Source: Heliocidaris tuberculata
Taxonomy: Eukaryota > Echinodermata > Echinoidea > Camarodonta > Echinometridae
Assembly (NCBI GenBank): GCA_025618425.1
Contig: CM046838.1
Coordinates: 18,226,129 to 18,290,128, forward strand
Reading direction: 5' to 3'
DNA length: 64,000 nucleotides
Within the stretch, counting starts at the first letter, position 1. Each line of letters starts with the position of its first letter. Below the pieces are notes generated by a model. That model was not told the origin of the DNA and made no database searches. It was given only the letters and a program-made list of their open reading frames with translations. Below are positions 36,900 to 47,497 of the stretch, piece by piece. Made by a program: the position numbers and the translations under genes.

Positions 36900-37295
36900 T
36901 TAAAGGGTACCAATCACAAAAATAATTTTGCTCTGTATGTTAGCAGTTTCATGTTGTTATACTATATTCAAAATATGGGCTTCAAATAGGCCTAGCTTCA
37001 AATATTAATTCTATAAAGAGATATTGCAATTTTAAGTACACTCTCTATAAGCATAAAAGTGACTCGTGAGTAGACTACTCGACGTACCCGTACGCACTCG
37101 CCAAGATAAAGGCTCACGCGAAACCAAACTCGGAGTTCGGTTCCGTGCGAGCATTTTCATGTTATCCTCTATTTCCTTCATACTCATTATTAAACTGTTG
37201 ACCTATAGAATACCAGACAAAGTTCTTTGAGGTTGATTTTATACTTTCTAGCTGTACACAAATTATTATTTTTTCAGGTGATTGGTACACTTTAA
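36900..37295. mobile_element. TTAA-flanked MITE, family C, 396 bp
   Basis: TTAA at 36900-36903 and 37292-37295. The terminal repeats are AGGGTACCAATCAC and, inverted from the right, AGTGTACCAATCACC. The interior includes a CpG-rich patch (CTCGACGTACCCGTACGCAC and CGGTTCCGTGCGAGC-like words near 37078-37155). No transposase. Ends 5'-AG...CT-3' plus TTAA again suggest Kolobok. Confidence 0.75.
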
Positions 37296-37649
37296 CTCAC
37301 TCTTACCTTAGTCGCCATCCACATCGGTAGAATTACCTATTGTAGTGAAAGTTGGTACCTTCATTGGTGTTCTTTTGATCTTGTGATGTATTTTGTATTT
37401 GTAACATTTGGTCCACATTGAATTTCTAGCACTCACACGTGCGTCTCCATCAGCCCGAGTTTGCTCAAGCTCGAGATTCTAGCCCGATCAGCGCTTCTCG
37501 AGAGAAAAGTCCGAGTTTGAAAAACCCCGTCTCCATCAGCCCGAGTTGAGCGATTCCCGCTCGTTCTTGGAATAAACTCGAGCTTCAGAGCATGCGCACT
37601 TCGAAGATGGAAAATTAAAAAAAAACATATATAGGATAAATGAAGAGAA

Positions 37650-39290
37650 AAGAGCAAAGAAATACATAAGGAAAAGATAAAAAGAGAGAAGGAAAAACAA
37701 AGAAATACATAAGAATAAAATAAGAATAGATAATTGGGAAAACAAAGAAATATATAAGGAGCAAAAGGAGAGAAGGAAAAACAAAGTAATACATAAGAAA
37801 CAATGAAATACATAAGGAAAAAACAAAATAGAAAAACAAAGAAATGTATAAGGAAATACGAAGAAAACTGGATAGAAAGAGGAACACAGAAATACATAAG
37901 AATAGAAAGAGGAATAAATAATGGGGAAAACAAAGAAATACATAAGGAGAAAAAAATAGAAGGAAAACAAAGTAATACATTAGAAACAAAGAAATACATA
38001 AGGAAACAGATAAAATAGAAAGATAAACAAAGAAATACACAAGGAAACAGATAAAATAGAAAGAAAAACAAAGAAATACATAAGGAAACAAATAAAATAG
38101 AAAGAAAAACAAAGAAATACATAAGGAAATATAAAGAGAAGAGGACAGAAAATGGGGAAAACAAAGAAATACATAAGGAAAAGATAAAGATAGAGAAGTA
38201 AAACAAAGAAATATAAAGGGAAGAGGGTAAAAAAGAAGAACAAAGAAATACATATAAATAGACAGAAGAGTAGACAACAGGAAAACAAAGAAATACAAAA
38301 GGAAATGATAAAAAGATAGAAGAAAACAAAGAAATACATAAGGAAATATAAAGAGAAGAGGACAGAAAATGGGGAAAACAAAGAAATACATAAGGAAAAG
38401 ATAAAAATAGAGAAGTAAAACAAAGAAATATAAAGGGAAGAGGGTAAAAAAGAAGAACAAAGAAATACATATAAATAGACAGAAGAGTAGACAACAGGAA
38501 AACAAAGAAATACAAAAGGAAATGATAAAAAGATAGAAGAAAACAAAGAAATACATAAAGAATCATAAAGAAAAGAGGATAACAGGAAGAACAAAGAAAT
38601 ACATAAGAAATTAAAGAAGAATAAAAAATTGGTAAAACAAAGAAATACATAAGGAAAAAGATAAAATAGAAAGAAAAATGAAGAAATACATATGAAGAGA
38701 AGAGGAGAGAAAGAAGAACAAAGAAATACATTAGAATAGAAAGAAGGAATAAAGAATGGGGAAAACAAAGAAATATATAAGGAGAAAAAAGAGAAGGAAA
38801 AACAAAGTAATACATAAGAAACAAAGAAATACATGAGGAAAATATAGAATAGAAAGAAAAATAAAGAAATACATAAAGAAATATAAAGAGAAGCGGACAG
38901 AAAGAACAAAGAAATACATAAACAAAGAAAAGAGGATAGCAAGATCGAAGAACAGAAAATGGGAAAAACAAAGAAATACATAAGGAAAAGACAAATAGAA
39001 GAAAAACAAGAAATATATAAAGAAAATAGGATAGCAAGAAGAACAAAGAACTGCATAAGAATAGAAAGAAGAATAAAGAATGGGGAAAACACTAATCGTG
39101 AATTTATTTTACTTCTTTCTTTTCTTGTTTCTCTCAATTCAAACAACTCCATTCAGATATTTGATCATTTATAATATATTCAAAGAAATACATAAGGAGA
39201 AAAAAGAAAGAAGGAAAAACAAAGAAATACATAAGGAAAAGGTGGAAAGAGAGAAGAAAATCAAGAAATACATAAGGAAAATAACATTTC
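37650..39290. repeat. Minisatellite with core AAAGAAATACATAAGG
   Basis: Roughly 35 degenerate copies of the core ACAAAGAAATACATAAGG, spaced irregularly by about 18-56 bp with A/G-rich linkers. The array is interrupted by about 100 bp of unrelated sequence (39080-39178). A nearly perfect higher-order duplication of about 217 bp covers 38121-38337 and 38338-38554. Almost no TTA, CTA or TCA occurs on +, so all three minus frames stay open for hundreds of codons (up to 537, at 37433-39046). The translation is only Phe/Leu/Tyr/Cys/Val/Ser-type residues and is an artefact. Confidence 0.9.
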
Positions 39291-39347
39291 TAGGATTGGT
39301 GTCATGAATAAATTAACCCGAGTCAAAACCCGAGTGCGTCTTCACCT

Positions 39348-39512
39348 GCGAATTAGCGGGCTAATTCGCCAAATAGCGCGCTATTTCACAAAAAAACCCG
39401 AGTTGACTTAGGCTTCTAGCTCGAGCTAGAAACCCACGAAATAGCCAGCTAATTGCGTCTTCATTACAAACTAGCTCGAGCTAGTTCTGATCGGGTTAGT
39501 TTCCCGGATCAG
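39348..39512. repeat. Cluster of perfect short palindromes
   Basis: Within 165 bp: GCGAATTAGC-GG-GCTAATTCGC (39348-39369), AAATAGCGCGCTATTT (39371-39386), TTCTAGCTCGAGCTAGAA (39414-39431), AACTAGCTCGAGCTAGTT (39469-39486) and an imperfect CTGATCGGG...CCCGGATCAG hairpin (39487-39512). All lie in the right subterminal zone of the 2.1-kb element. Confidence 0.9.
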
Positions 39513-39557
39513 AATTAGCGGGCTATTTTGGAAACTCGGGCTGATGAAGACGGGCCT

Positions 39558-41456
39558 TCACAGTATTCTGTCTTCGACCCTGACCCTGGACCCAAAGGTA
39601 AAGGCCTTGCCTTCCTGACCTTAATCCTAACCCTAGATCTGAAATACAATTATTTTTTCAAGTCCTACCTAACAAAATATTTGAAGAAATACATGCAAAG
39701 CTCAGAGCAAATATTGTTCTTAGTTACATTTCCCTGGTTGGAGCCAATGTTGGATAACAGTACACTGTTTTTGCTGAAAGTTGACTTTTTGCAAATAGGA
39801 ACAAACTCAAATGTGGCAGGCAAAGGCAATCCTCCCACGAGAGCATTCATTTGGATCACTCTTCACAAGAGTTCTCAAATTTGTGAATGTGAATTGGGTC
39901 TAATTCTAAAAAAATGTGGACAGTTGGGCACCTATTTTGAATCGGGAGTAGAAACCCAGATAAACCAGACAACAAAGGACTGCTTTTATGGCCACATTTA
40001 TAGAGTGGATCTTGGAAAATACTATGGAATCTATGGATAACCTGAATGGAGAAAAATGTAGCCTTGGTGTGTGTGTGTGTTGAGATGTTTGGAATAATGT
40101 GCCCTTCAGACTGAACAGTTGTAGGAGGTTGTGATGGTCTTCCGAAAAGGATTTTTTTTCATCGTTCACATTATTCTCAGCTTCAGATTACATTAAGTGA
40201 ATATTGAGTCATTTATCAAATGTATATTTTTATTATTACCAGTTTCATTGGTGCTGTTCTAAGGCCAATATAGCCATTGACAATACGTAACTATAAGTTG
40301 AATGTAACAGCCATTTTGTAGGTAACAAATAGTAAGTCAAATTTTTAGCAAAAGGCCTATACCAAACAAGAAAAAAACCACAATTGTTTACATTGTAATT
40401 GGGGAATGTTCAGAATATTGTATTTATGTTCAACAAACCATTTGGGCCGAGATGTCAATAGTTTATATAGGCCTACTCAGTGGGATATACCTATACTGTT
40501 TGAAGGGCCTATGTTCTAATTGTTGTGAAAAAAAATTGTTTCTGTTATTTAGCCTTGTTGTACATACGCAAGTTATTCACTCTGTGAGGTACATGTAGAC
40601 TGATGAAAGTTATGAAAGTCTGAGGTCCCCTGTCCTATCAGAATATCATGAAGTTGAGTCTAGTGTGAAAGCCTCCTCAGAAAATACCCATTATGCTCCA
40701 CATTTTATTCTTCTTCAGGAGCCCAAAATTGCTATTTAGTGACCCTCTGGTGACCTCAAGATGTTTTGATGACAAACTAATGACAAAGGAAAGCACTATA
40801 AACATGAAAAAGATGACATCATTATTGAGGCATTAGGATTTAGGAAACTAGGTTTTTTCCAAGGCATAATTGTAATTTGAAATTTGATAAAAACATGTAG
40901 AAGTGTATATCCATACTAAGACTATGCAATCAACATGTAAAGACTTTTCTTTTTCGAGACTATGTAGGTCTAAATTTTTGATGCAATAATAACGTTGTAG
41001 CCTATGAGGAAAAGGATTCATTCAGTTCAGTCAGTTCATTTCACTTTTACTTTAAATTCTATTTTCTCCAGTAAGTGATTTTTTTGTTGTTGTTGCTTGA
41101 AATCAAGGTTTAGTTTGTAAATATTTATAACAGGCATACTTTCCATTTCTTCATTAATTCTGAGAAATAGATAAAAATTTATTTCATGGTCATCTTTATG
41201 ATGCAGAAAAGAAAGGCCAAACAGAATATTTTCTCTGTCCCTCAAGGGTCTGGCAATGAGACTAGGAGGCTGGTAACAATTTCATCGGTATTACACTATT
41301 TGCCATGCCTATAAACCCTACGGCCCAAGCCGCTGCGTTAGTCATTCATGAGTGAGAGCTCGAGAGAGAAGCGTCCATGTGGTGCATGTATCGCTCCACG
41401 AGACTGACAGACGCTGGGATTGCTGCTATCACAGCGCCCAGTCAATAACCGTTGAA
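39558..41456. other. Non-coding stretch; one unrecognised 170-codon frame
   Basis: A + strand open frame at 39528-40040 is the longest here outside the minisatellite of the 2.1-kb element. It starts inside that element's terminal repeat, shows no recognisable domain and has ordinary AT-rich composition, so I do not call it a gene. A T-rich patch lies near 40151-40160. Confidence 0.4.
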
Positions 41457-41463
41457 TATAAAG
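41457..41463 (+). promoter_or_regulatory. Candidate TATA box
   Basis: TATAAAG preceded by CpG-containing sequence (GCGTCC, ATCGCTCCACGAGACTGACA, ACAGCGCCCAGTC) that contrasts with the AT-rich surroundings. About 25 bp downstream, CTCTCTCCATCTC could serve as an initiator with the start near 41482. It is on the same strand as the coding exon candidate 4.9 kb downstream. Composition and spacing are the only support. Confidence 0.3.
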
Positions 41464-41481
41464 CAAGAGCACTCTCTCTCC

Positions 41482-41810
41482 ATCTCGTAGATGTCTTATT
41501 AAAACTCGGAGCTACCGCAACGTTAAGGACAGGGAAATCCTTTCCATCCTCTTCCTAGATGGTTTTATCAGATACCCGCTATCCAAACCGGAGTTGGTTG
41601 AGCAGTGTTCTGCATCTAATGGAATTATTATCACTCGGGATTGGATTATTTCACCCGTTGGACAATTTAGTGGTCTGAGGGTAGAGGGAGGTTAAATTCT
41701 CATCTCTGCAAATCTAGTGGAGTGTTTATTCTCTGGCTGAATTTCCCTGGATTTTTACCCAAGTTTTGGATTATTAATACAGAACTGTCGGTTCATGTGA
41801 TTCTGCTCTG
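41482..41810 (+). other. Possible first (5' UTR) exon
   Basis: A GC-richer segment downstream of the TATA candidate, ending TTCTGCTCTG before GTAGGT (donor at 41811) and a T run. It contains upstream ATGs followed by early stops, so it would be untranslated leader. If real, it would splice to the acceptor at 46338-46339 across a 4.5-kb intron. The donor is only moderate and the start is inferred, so the feature is tentative. Confidence 0.25.
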
Positions 41811-44043
41811 GTAGGTTTTTTTAAAATAAAAAGTTGATTGAGCTTTATTTTTTATGCACAGCTGAGGCATGCTGTTGATACAGACAGCTTGTAATACGGT
41901 AAATAATGAATAATGTTGTGAACTAGCGTTCATTACGGTACAAGATTTTTCCCTTCTGTCTCCTTGAACGTACAAAGGTATCATAACTCCTTGGTAATTC
42001 AGTGGACAAAATCATTGTACCATGTTTTTAGGCAATGAACGTTAGTGAAGTATTACTGACTTGTTCTTCATCTCAGGAAACTGATGTAAATTGTTGAATG
42101 ATAAGTTTTCACCTCTGAAATTCTGAGGCACATTGCATAATCAATCATTTGATGGTCTTGCTATTTATAAATCTTTATGCAATTAATGAAAAAACAAAAA
42201 TTGGCCTAAAAGTGACCTTCCCACAGTAAGAATAAAATTTCATTGGCAGTAATTAGAAAAAACTCAGTATTTATCCCTTTCATCATTATTTGGAGAATTT
42301 CTATTTACAATAAATTTTTTTCTTCTAAATTTGCAAATATTTGTTTAATTAGAATGAAATCTCACTTGAGCTGTGATTTTATCTGTGCATATGTCTGTGC
42401 ATGACTTGGGCTAATGCACAAGTTCAAATTTTTTTTTTTTTTTTTTTTTGAAGAATCTACACATACTGTTGGAAAAATATTCAGCATATCAACCCCAATG
42501 ATTTTCTTGAATTGTGTTGAAATGGCTCTTTTGGTTCAAAATTGTCAAAATCTCATTAATTTTTGGCAAATGCATAAAGCACAGGGTTGACTGCTCTTAT
42601 CTCCATGTATGTCTTGATTATTGTCTGATTTAGAAAAAATTATCAAAAAATGTCATGTTTTTAAAGATCAAATGAAATATATCTTATTCATAGTAATATG
42701 ACGATACTGGTTATGTAGAGCCTTATTTCCTTAAATATGACTCTACATTATGGTAAATTTCTGTACTCCAACTTTGCACTTGTGATGAGTGAAAAAAATT
42801 CATATGTGCCTATATTTCTTTGGCCATTGATTTTTTAAATCTGTTTGCATTGTAAGAAGATAGATTCTAAGTAAAAATCAGTTATAAGACTTAATTATTT
42901 CAAAATTTTCGACTTTGAATTATGTACAGCAGTTATTGAAAAATTGTTACAGTACTGAATGGCAAATTTTGCCTAAAATGTTCATGAATTAATAATTTGC
43001 TATCAAGGAAAATAATTTCTAATGCATAATTGATTGTATTTTACTAATGTTGTGTTCTTTAAATGAGAGATCATTTTCTCAGAGCTAAGAAGCTTTACCG
43101 CTACATTAGAAGGGTAACCTTGCTGATGTTAACGGTGCATGACTATCTCAGAATTCTTCACCACAATTCACCGCTGTTTGATGCATTTAGCATCCAAGTG
43201 TGCCCACAAGGTGTCCATATCATCACGCCATCCTGCAACCGATCGAAGATATCGCCAAATTGATTGCACCTCGGGAGGCACGTTACGTGGGCAATGTCGA
43301 GAGAGGCCTATTACCGCGGTCCAAGCACATGTGTACACTTCACCTTCCATATCAATATTTAAAGCAAACTGCGAACGTTGCGTTTTAGTGGTAGCCAAGT
43401 AAATGTAAACAAAACATCTTGGATGGGTTCTCCCTTGTTGAAGGACGGATCAAATGATTCATCAATACACCAATATTATTCCAGTGTGGCATGCAACGTT
43501 TTTAGTTTGATCAAGATATCGGTGTACACTTCACTTGTCAAGCCATGGTTATAGTGTTGATCTTTCTGAAACGAAAGAGCTCTCTCTCTCCCTCATGGGA
43601 TGGCTAATAATATAGATGTGATTCTTTAGAAAGTAAACTGTGTTTGAACTGTAATATACTACCCAAATGAGCAAACCGAGAACTTTCTTGTGTACCTCTT
43701 TTGTCATATAGAGGTCAAGGGTGAAAGACAGCGCCAAGAATGTGTTTGAATATTTATAAAAAACTCATTGTGATATTGATGAATTATGAGAGTCAGTGAA
43801 GTATAGAATTACTGTCATATTTTAAGCCAAGGTGTGTTGTCATCAAACAAAGAAAGATGAATTTTACATTTACAAAATATGATTTGAAATTTTGATATGG
43901 TCATGGAAGAAGTTCAATTTTTCATCAAATTGTCTCAGGATGTCGAGAAACATCCCTTTCATAAAGCAAATAGTTCTCTTCATTTCCAATAAGAATAATA
44001 GGAGTTCTGTTCATACTGTGTTACAATTGTCTCTACATTCAAA
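41811..44043. other. AT-rich stretch, possible intron
   Basis: Contains a T run at about 42428-42449 and long AT-rich DNA. The only coding-like patch is the open frame near 43168-43452 on the minus strand, listed separately. Confidence 0.45.
43168..43452 (-). other. Unrecognised open frame, possible exon or relic
   Basis: The minus-strand frame is open for about 95 codons with no in-frame ATG near its start. The translation is chemically mixed (segments such as EVYTCAWTAVIGLSRHCPR and VAGWRDDMDTLWAHLDAK), unlike the low-complexity frames elsewhere, and the DNA is CpG-richer than its surroundings. I recognise no domain. Neither a polypyrimidine-AG acceptor nor a clear donor is visible on that strand, and an 87-codon + strand frame overlaps it. 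It could be an exon of an unknown gene, a transposon relic or chance. Confidence 0.2.
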
Positions 44044-44243
44044 GGCCCAAATTCGTGAAAGAGGTTTACTTTAAACCATGGTCTAAACCATGGCTTAAAC
44101 CTCTGCTGTGGACTAAATTAAGCGTAAATAAGCGTATTATAAGCGCATTGCTGTCCGCCCATTGGACAAGAGGACATGCATGTACTACGCTTATGGAGGT
44201 TTAAACCATGGTTTAAAATAAACCTCTTTTGTGAATTTGGGCC
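44044..44243. mobile_element. Inverted-repeat MITE, 200 bp
   Basis: The ends GGCCCAAATTCGTGAAAGAGG and (inverted) CCTCTTTTGTGAATTTGGGCC pair over more than 40 bp, continuing into TTTAAACCATGGT on both sides. The CCATGGTTTAAA/TTTAAACCATGG word occurs several times. The unpaired middle contains AAGCGTAAATAAGCGTATTA. No coding capacity; no clear target duplication. Confidence 0.75.
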
Positions 44244-46339
44244 ATAGATTTCATCATGTCCAAGGGACTTATTTCAGAGGAATTCTATACAATCGTTACA
44301 CCCATCTTTCATACTGATTTATCAACATGTAGGCCCTATTTTCAAAATTTCAAGAGTTAACTATTGCCTTTAAGATATGGCAACTGTCTGTCATTATATG
44401 TCAAACTATCTTCTTTTTTTTTTCTTTTTTTTGTTACTGAAGTATAGACCTGTAATGATAAGAAAACTTATCAAATCATTGCTATATTTTTGAGATGAAT
44501 ACATCCTATCAAATTCTGTCTTGGGAATATTATCAAATTCTGACCCACAGACATTGTGACAGATGTCATTTACATCCTTCATTACTAGAAGGCATATGTT
44601 TCTCTTTGTGTTTGTAGTGACTGTCAATCATACTTGAATCCAAATTAATGATGTTCTAGTGTATTCTGATACTGTATACACAATAATTACAATACTGAAG
44701 TACATGTAGATGTAGCATGTATTGTAGAAATGGGCAGTGAGAGCCGTTCTTGTATGTTCTCCGTAATGAAAAGAAGCCCTTTACAAAAATATTAGCCTGT
44801 CATTTCACAATTAAATAGGTGATGGGTGTAGTTTTAAAACTGAGGAAAACAAGAGATGTATGACTGTCTTTTCCATATTGCATGCATAAAAGAAAAAAAT
44901 AATTGAAATAATGAAAGAGAAGAAAGAGAGAGAGAGGAAGGAAAAGGTGAAGAGAGAGAGAGAGAGAGAGAGGAAGGAAAAGGTGAAGAGAGAGAGAGAG
45001 AGAGAAAGATGCCCACTGCTGCGAACCACACATTGAGAAAGAGAAAGTGAGTGAGTGAAAGAGAGAGAGAGAGAGAGAGAGATTTGCCTCTAAATTTGCC
45101 ATTTATATTGAAACACTACTCATTAATTGTTATCCATGTAAAGAGGAGAAAGTGCTGCTTGAATTCCAACCTTTTTTAAAGAAAAAGAAATATTGCACTA
45201 TTTTCTTCAAAGGGAACAGGAAGTAACCAAACTGCAAAAATGATTGAGGTCGGGAATTAGGCTGTAATACCAGCAGGCATTTAAACGCAACTCTACGTTA
45301 TGCTCATACGCCTCTACAATAATCCACAGAAGGCACGCCACGCTTGTCAGCGTAAATAATTTGGCTACGAAAGTTGGAGGGCCTTATCCAATTTGTGTAA
45401 TGCACCTTGTTTATGCCATAAAGCTAAGTAGAATATATCAGATACGCTATTGATTTTGACTGGGGTTGAGATGAAGCAAGAAGAGGAGATTTCTACAGAG
45501 TTGCATAAACACCAGGGCTGTAAAAATAGCATTGAACCGGTCCGAATGGGCCCCCATAACTCTCCATTGGCATCTTGATATCTGTGCCGTCTCGAAAAAC
45601 TTTTCTGGAGAACTTTTTAAGCCGATGAGTGGATGTTTTTAAGAGGTTTTTTTTTCAAAGAGGAAGGGAAGTTGCATTTTACTGTTTCTCTTTGTTTATT
45701 TGAACTTAGTTCTTTATTAGATTTGTTTTGTTTATGATATACATAGATCTTAAAGTAGGTATCATAGCTTACTCAGATGCACTTCACTTCATCGATAGTT
45801 GTATCACTTTTCTCCTACTTATTTATTTGAGTCTTTTTGACATGCAGGCTTCCTGCTTCCTCGCCGAGCTAGCAGTGATATAAATAAGCAGTTGCCTGTA
45901 CAGAGTGTACGGAATAACAGTTTGCTCAAAGTATATCAATTCTTGCATGATTAATAGATAGATGGAGAAGATCTAAGCTATGATCTTTCATGAATTTTTA
46001 AGAATTAGCTGAATCAGGTAGTCAATAAAAGTCGAAACTGCTGTTATCGACTCATGACTACCGGCACAGTTGAGCTCTTTGTGGATGTACTGTGAATCTG
46101 AATGCTTTTTTTACTACAGAGCATCAGATATTACATGTAACTTATCATCCATATGAATGTTATGATTTTTTTATTGCTGTATCAAACTCAATCCTAAGGA
46201 AAAGCAACGTTTTTAAGAAGAAAAAAAAGGAGTAAAATTGAAATGACGTACCCTTGTGCATTGATCAAGATTGAAATGAATTTCCATGCTAGGAATAATC
46301 ATGTTTTTTTTCTTCTCTTTTTTTATCCTCTCTGAACAG
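44244..46339. other. Non-coding stretch upstream of the exon candidate
   Basis: Includes the GA tract at 44915-45083 and, at 45245-45610, a repeat-free block of balanced composition with homeodomain-type words (GTAAATAATTTG, CTATTGATTTTG) and few homopolymers. That block could be conserved regulatory DNA, but this is untested. A polypyrimidine tract occupies about 46303-46333. Confidence 0.4.
44915..45083. repeat. (GA)n tracts with 48-bp duplication
   Basis: GA tracts with purines on +. The unit GAGAGGAAGGAAAAGGTGAA followed by GA repeats occurs twice (near 44932 and 44969), and another GA run ends near 45081. Confidence 0.9.
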
Positions 46340-46468
46340 AAATGCTAGAATTCCATTAGATAGCACCCACTGCGGGGGCACCATCCTCCCAGAATCCTCT
46401 GACATCGCCTTTACTCCAATTCCATCAACCACGATAACACCCTGAAAGTTTGAGAGCCGCCCATCGCA
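46340..46468 (+). other. Candidate 5' UTR part of exon
   Basis: Starts just after CTCTCTGAACAG, preceded by a 30-nt polypyrimidine tract, a strong 3' splice site. The 129 nt before the start codon contain one short upstream frame (an ATG two bases in, stopping after five codons) and an in-frame TGA six codons before the main ATG, so the leader is untranslated. GC content is clearly higher than in the flanks. Confidence 0.45.
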
Positions 46469-46600
46469 ATGGACAATTGGAGGCCCAATCCCAGGGCCCA
46501 ACCCTTTGTACCCAAGCGTCATTTCTCACCGGGGAACGTGAGGGGCACTTTCTCCTACCATCGAACCCCAACCAGACGCCTCATCTCCAAGATCTTCCAG
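46469..46600 (+). CDS. Candidate first coding exon, 44 codons, unidentified gene
   Basis: The ATG lies in good context (GCAATGG: G at -3 and +4). It opens a 44-codon frame that ends exactly at a strong donor (TTCCAG then GTAAGG), giving phase 0. An in-frame stop upstream makes this the true N-terminus if the exon is used. The peptide begins MDNWRPNPRAQPFVPKRHF and ends RRLISKIFQ. It is basic, rich in Arg/Pro/Phe, has no signal peptide and no recognisable domain, as expected of a disordered N-terminal tail. The downstream exons are beyond the window or not recognised, which implies an intron of over 17 kb. A large first intron with regulatory-looking DNA would suit a developmental regulator, but the function is unknown. 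Confidence 0.5.
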
Positions 46601-47497
46601 GTAAGGAAATATTCAACAACAAAAAAAGTGGTCTCACTGCGAAATATTCCACGAAATTTGATTCTGTAATTTCTCGAATGCCTCCCCATTGCATTACGAA
46701 AATACCTGTTAGGAAAACGCTGGGAATTTTTCATCACTTCAGCCCATACAAAAAGAAATTACATTAAGCATGTGCATCGATTGACTTTTGCGCAAGTAGC
46801 TGTAACGTGGTCCAGTAATGTGACAAACTTCCCAACTTGCAAAACTCATAGGAAATGAATTCCAGCAAACAAATCCCAGGATTCAAATTTGTTACCATTT
46901 TAATGGCAATATTCATCAGAAATCCCACCAGTGCTTGTATGTTATCAGGGAATTTGCAATAACACCGGCGAAACAACAGGAATCAAAGACCGCATCTTTT
47001 ATGAAAATGAAGAGAATATGGTACATTTGCTTCACTTGCATATATATGGAATTTTCTAGGAATACGGAATTCATGAATAAGCCATGCACCATAGCAGAGT
47101 CTCATTTTTATGATTACTTTTGTTACCAGGGCACAACATATCATCCAGGGGTTTACATGATCATTAAGCTCTATGAATACAGGTACTAGATCGATCTGTG
47201 TGGTTTAAGTCTACAAGTTTACTACGGGTCTGATACCCATACAGCTGCCATGCATGTGATGAATGTTTGCAATTTTGAAAAAACAGGGATATCTATAGGA
47301 TATGAAAATTTGCTGCCCATTCGCATGTACTTTGCAGTCGGGATATCTGCACTTTCAATAGCTTTTTGTGATTTATAGCAATTGATTGTTGCAAATTACA
47401 AGGTGACGATCAGCAAAGCCATTTTCTATTTGAAGGAGCTCTAATTCCTCTTTACAGATGGTGGCCATATGTTTGGTGGCTTTGGTGTTGCATGCAC
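46601..47497. other. Start of presumed intron
   Basis: GTAAGG donor, then AT-rich DNA without coding signal. Two overlapping frames that continue from the exon region are shadows of it. Confidence 0.45.

Larger units (their letters stand above)
37439..39557. mobile_element. 2.1-kb terminal-inverted-repeat element with minisatellite body
   Basis: The left end GCGTCTCCATCAGCCCGAG (from 37441) is mirrored by the right end CTCGGGCTGATGAAGACGG (to about 39553), apparently bounding one element. A second direct copy of the left terminus (CCGTCTCCATCAGCCCGAG) sits about 85 bp inward at 37527. The body is a minisatellite (37650-39290) and the right subterminus is packed with palindromes (39348-39512). 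No transposase motif is recognisable. The element is non-autonomous or a foldback-type transposon; no target duplication was resolved. Confidence 0.65.

Noticed and set aside
37433..39152. Minus-strand open frames of 537, 390 and 313 codons, like a multi-pass membrane protein
   Set aside because: All three minus frames are open together because the minisatellite almost lacks TTA, CTA and TCA on +. Spacing between cores is not a multiple of three, and the residues are just repeat translations.
39528..40040. 170-codon + frame
   Set aside because: It starts inside a transposon terminal repeat and has no recognisable domain, ordinary AT-rich composition and no splice or promoter context. Unusual length alone is weak evidence.
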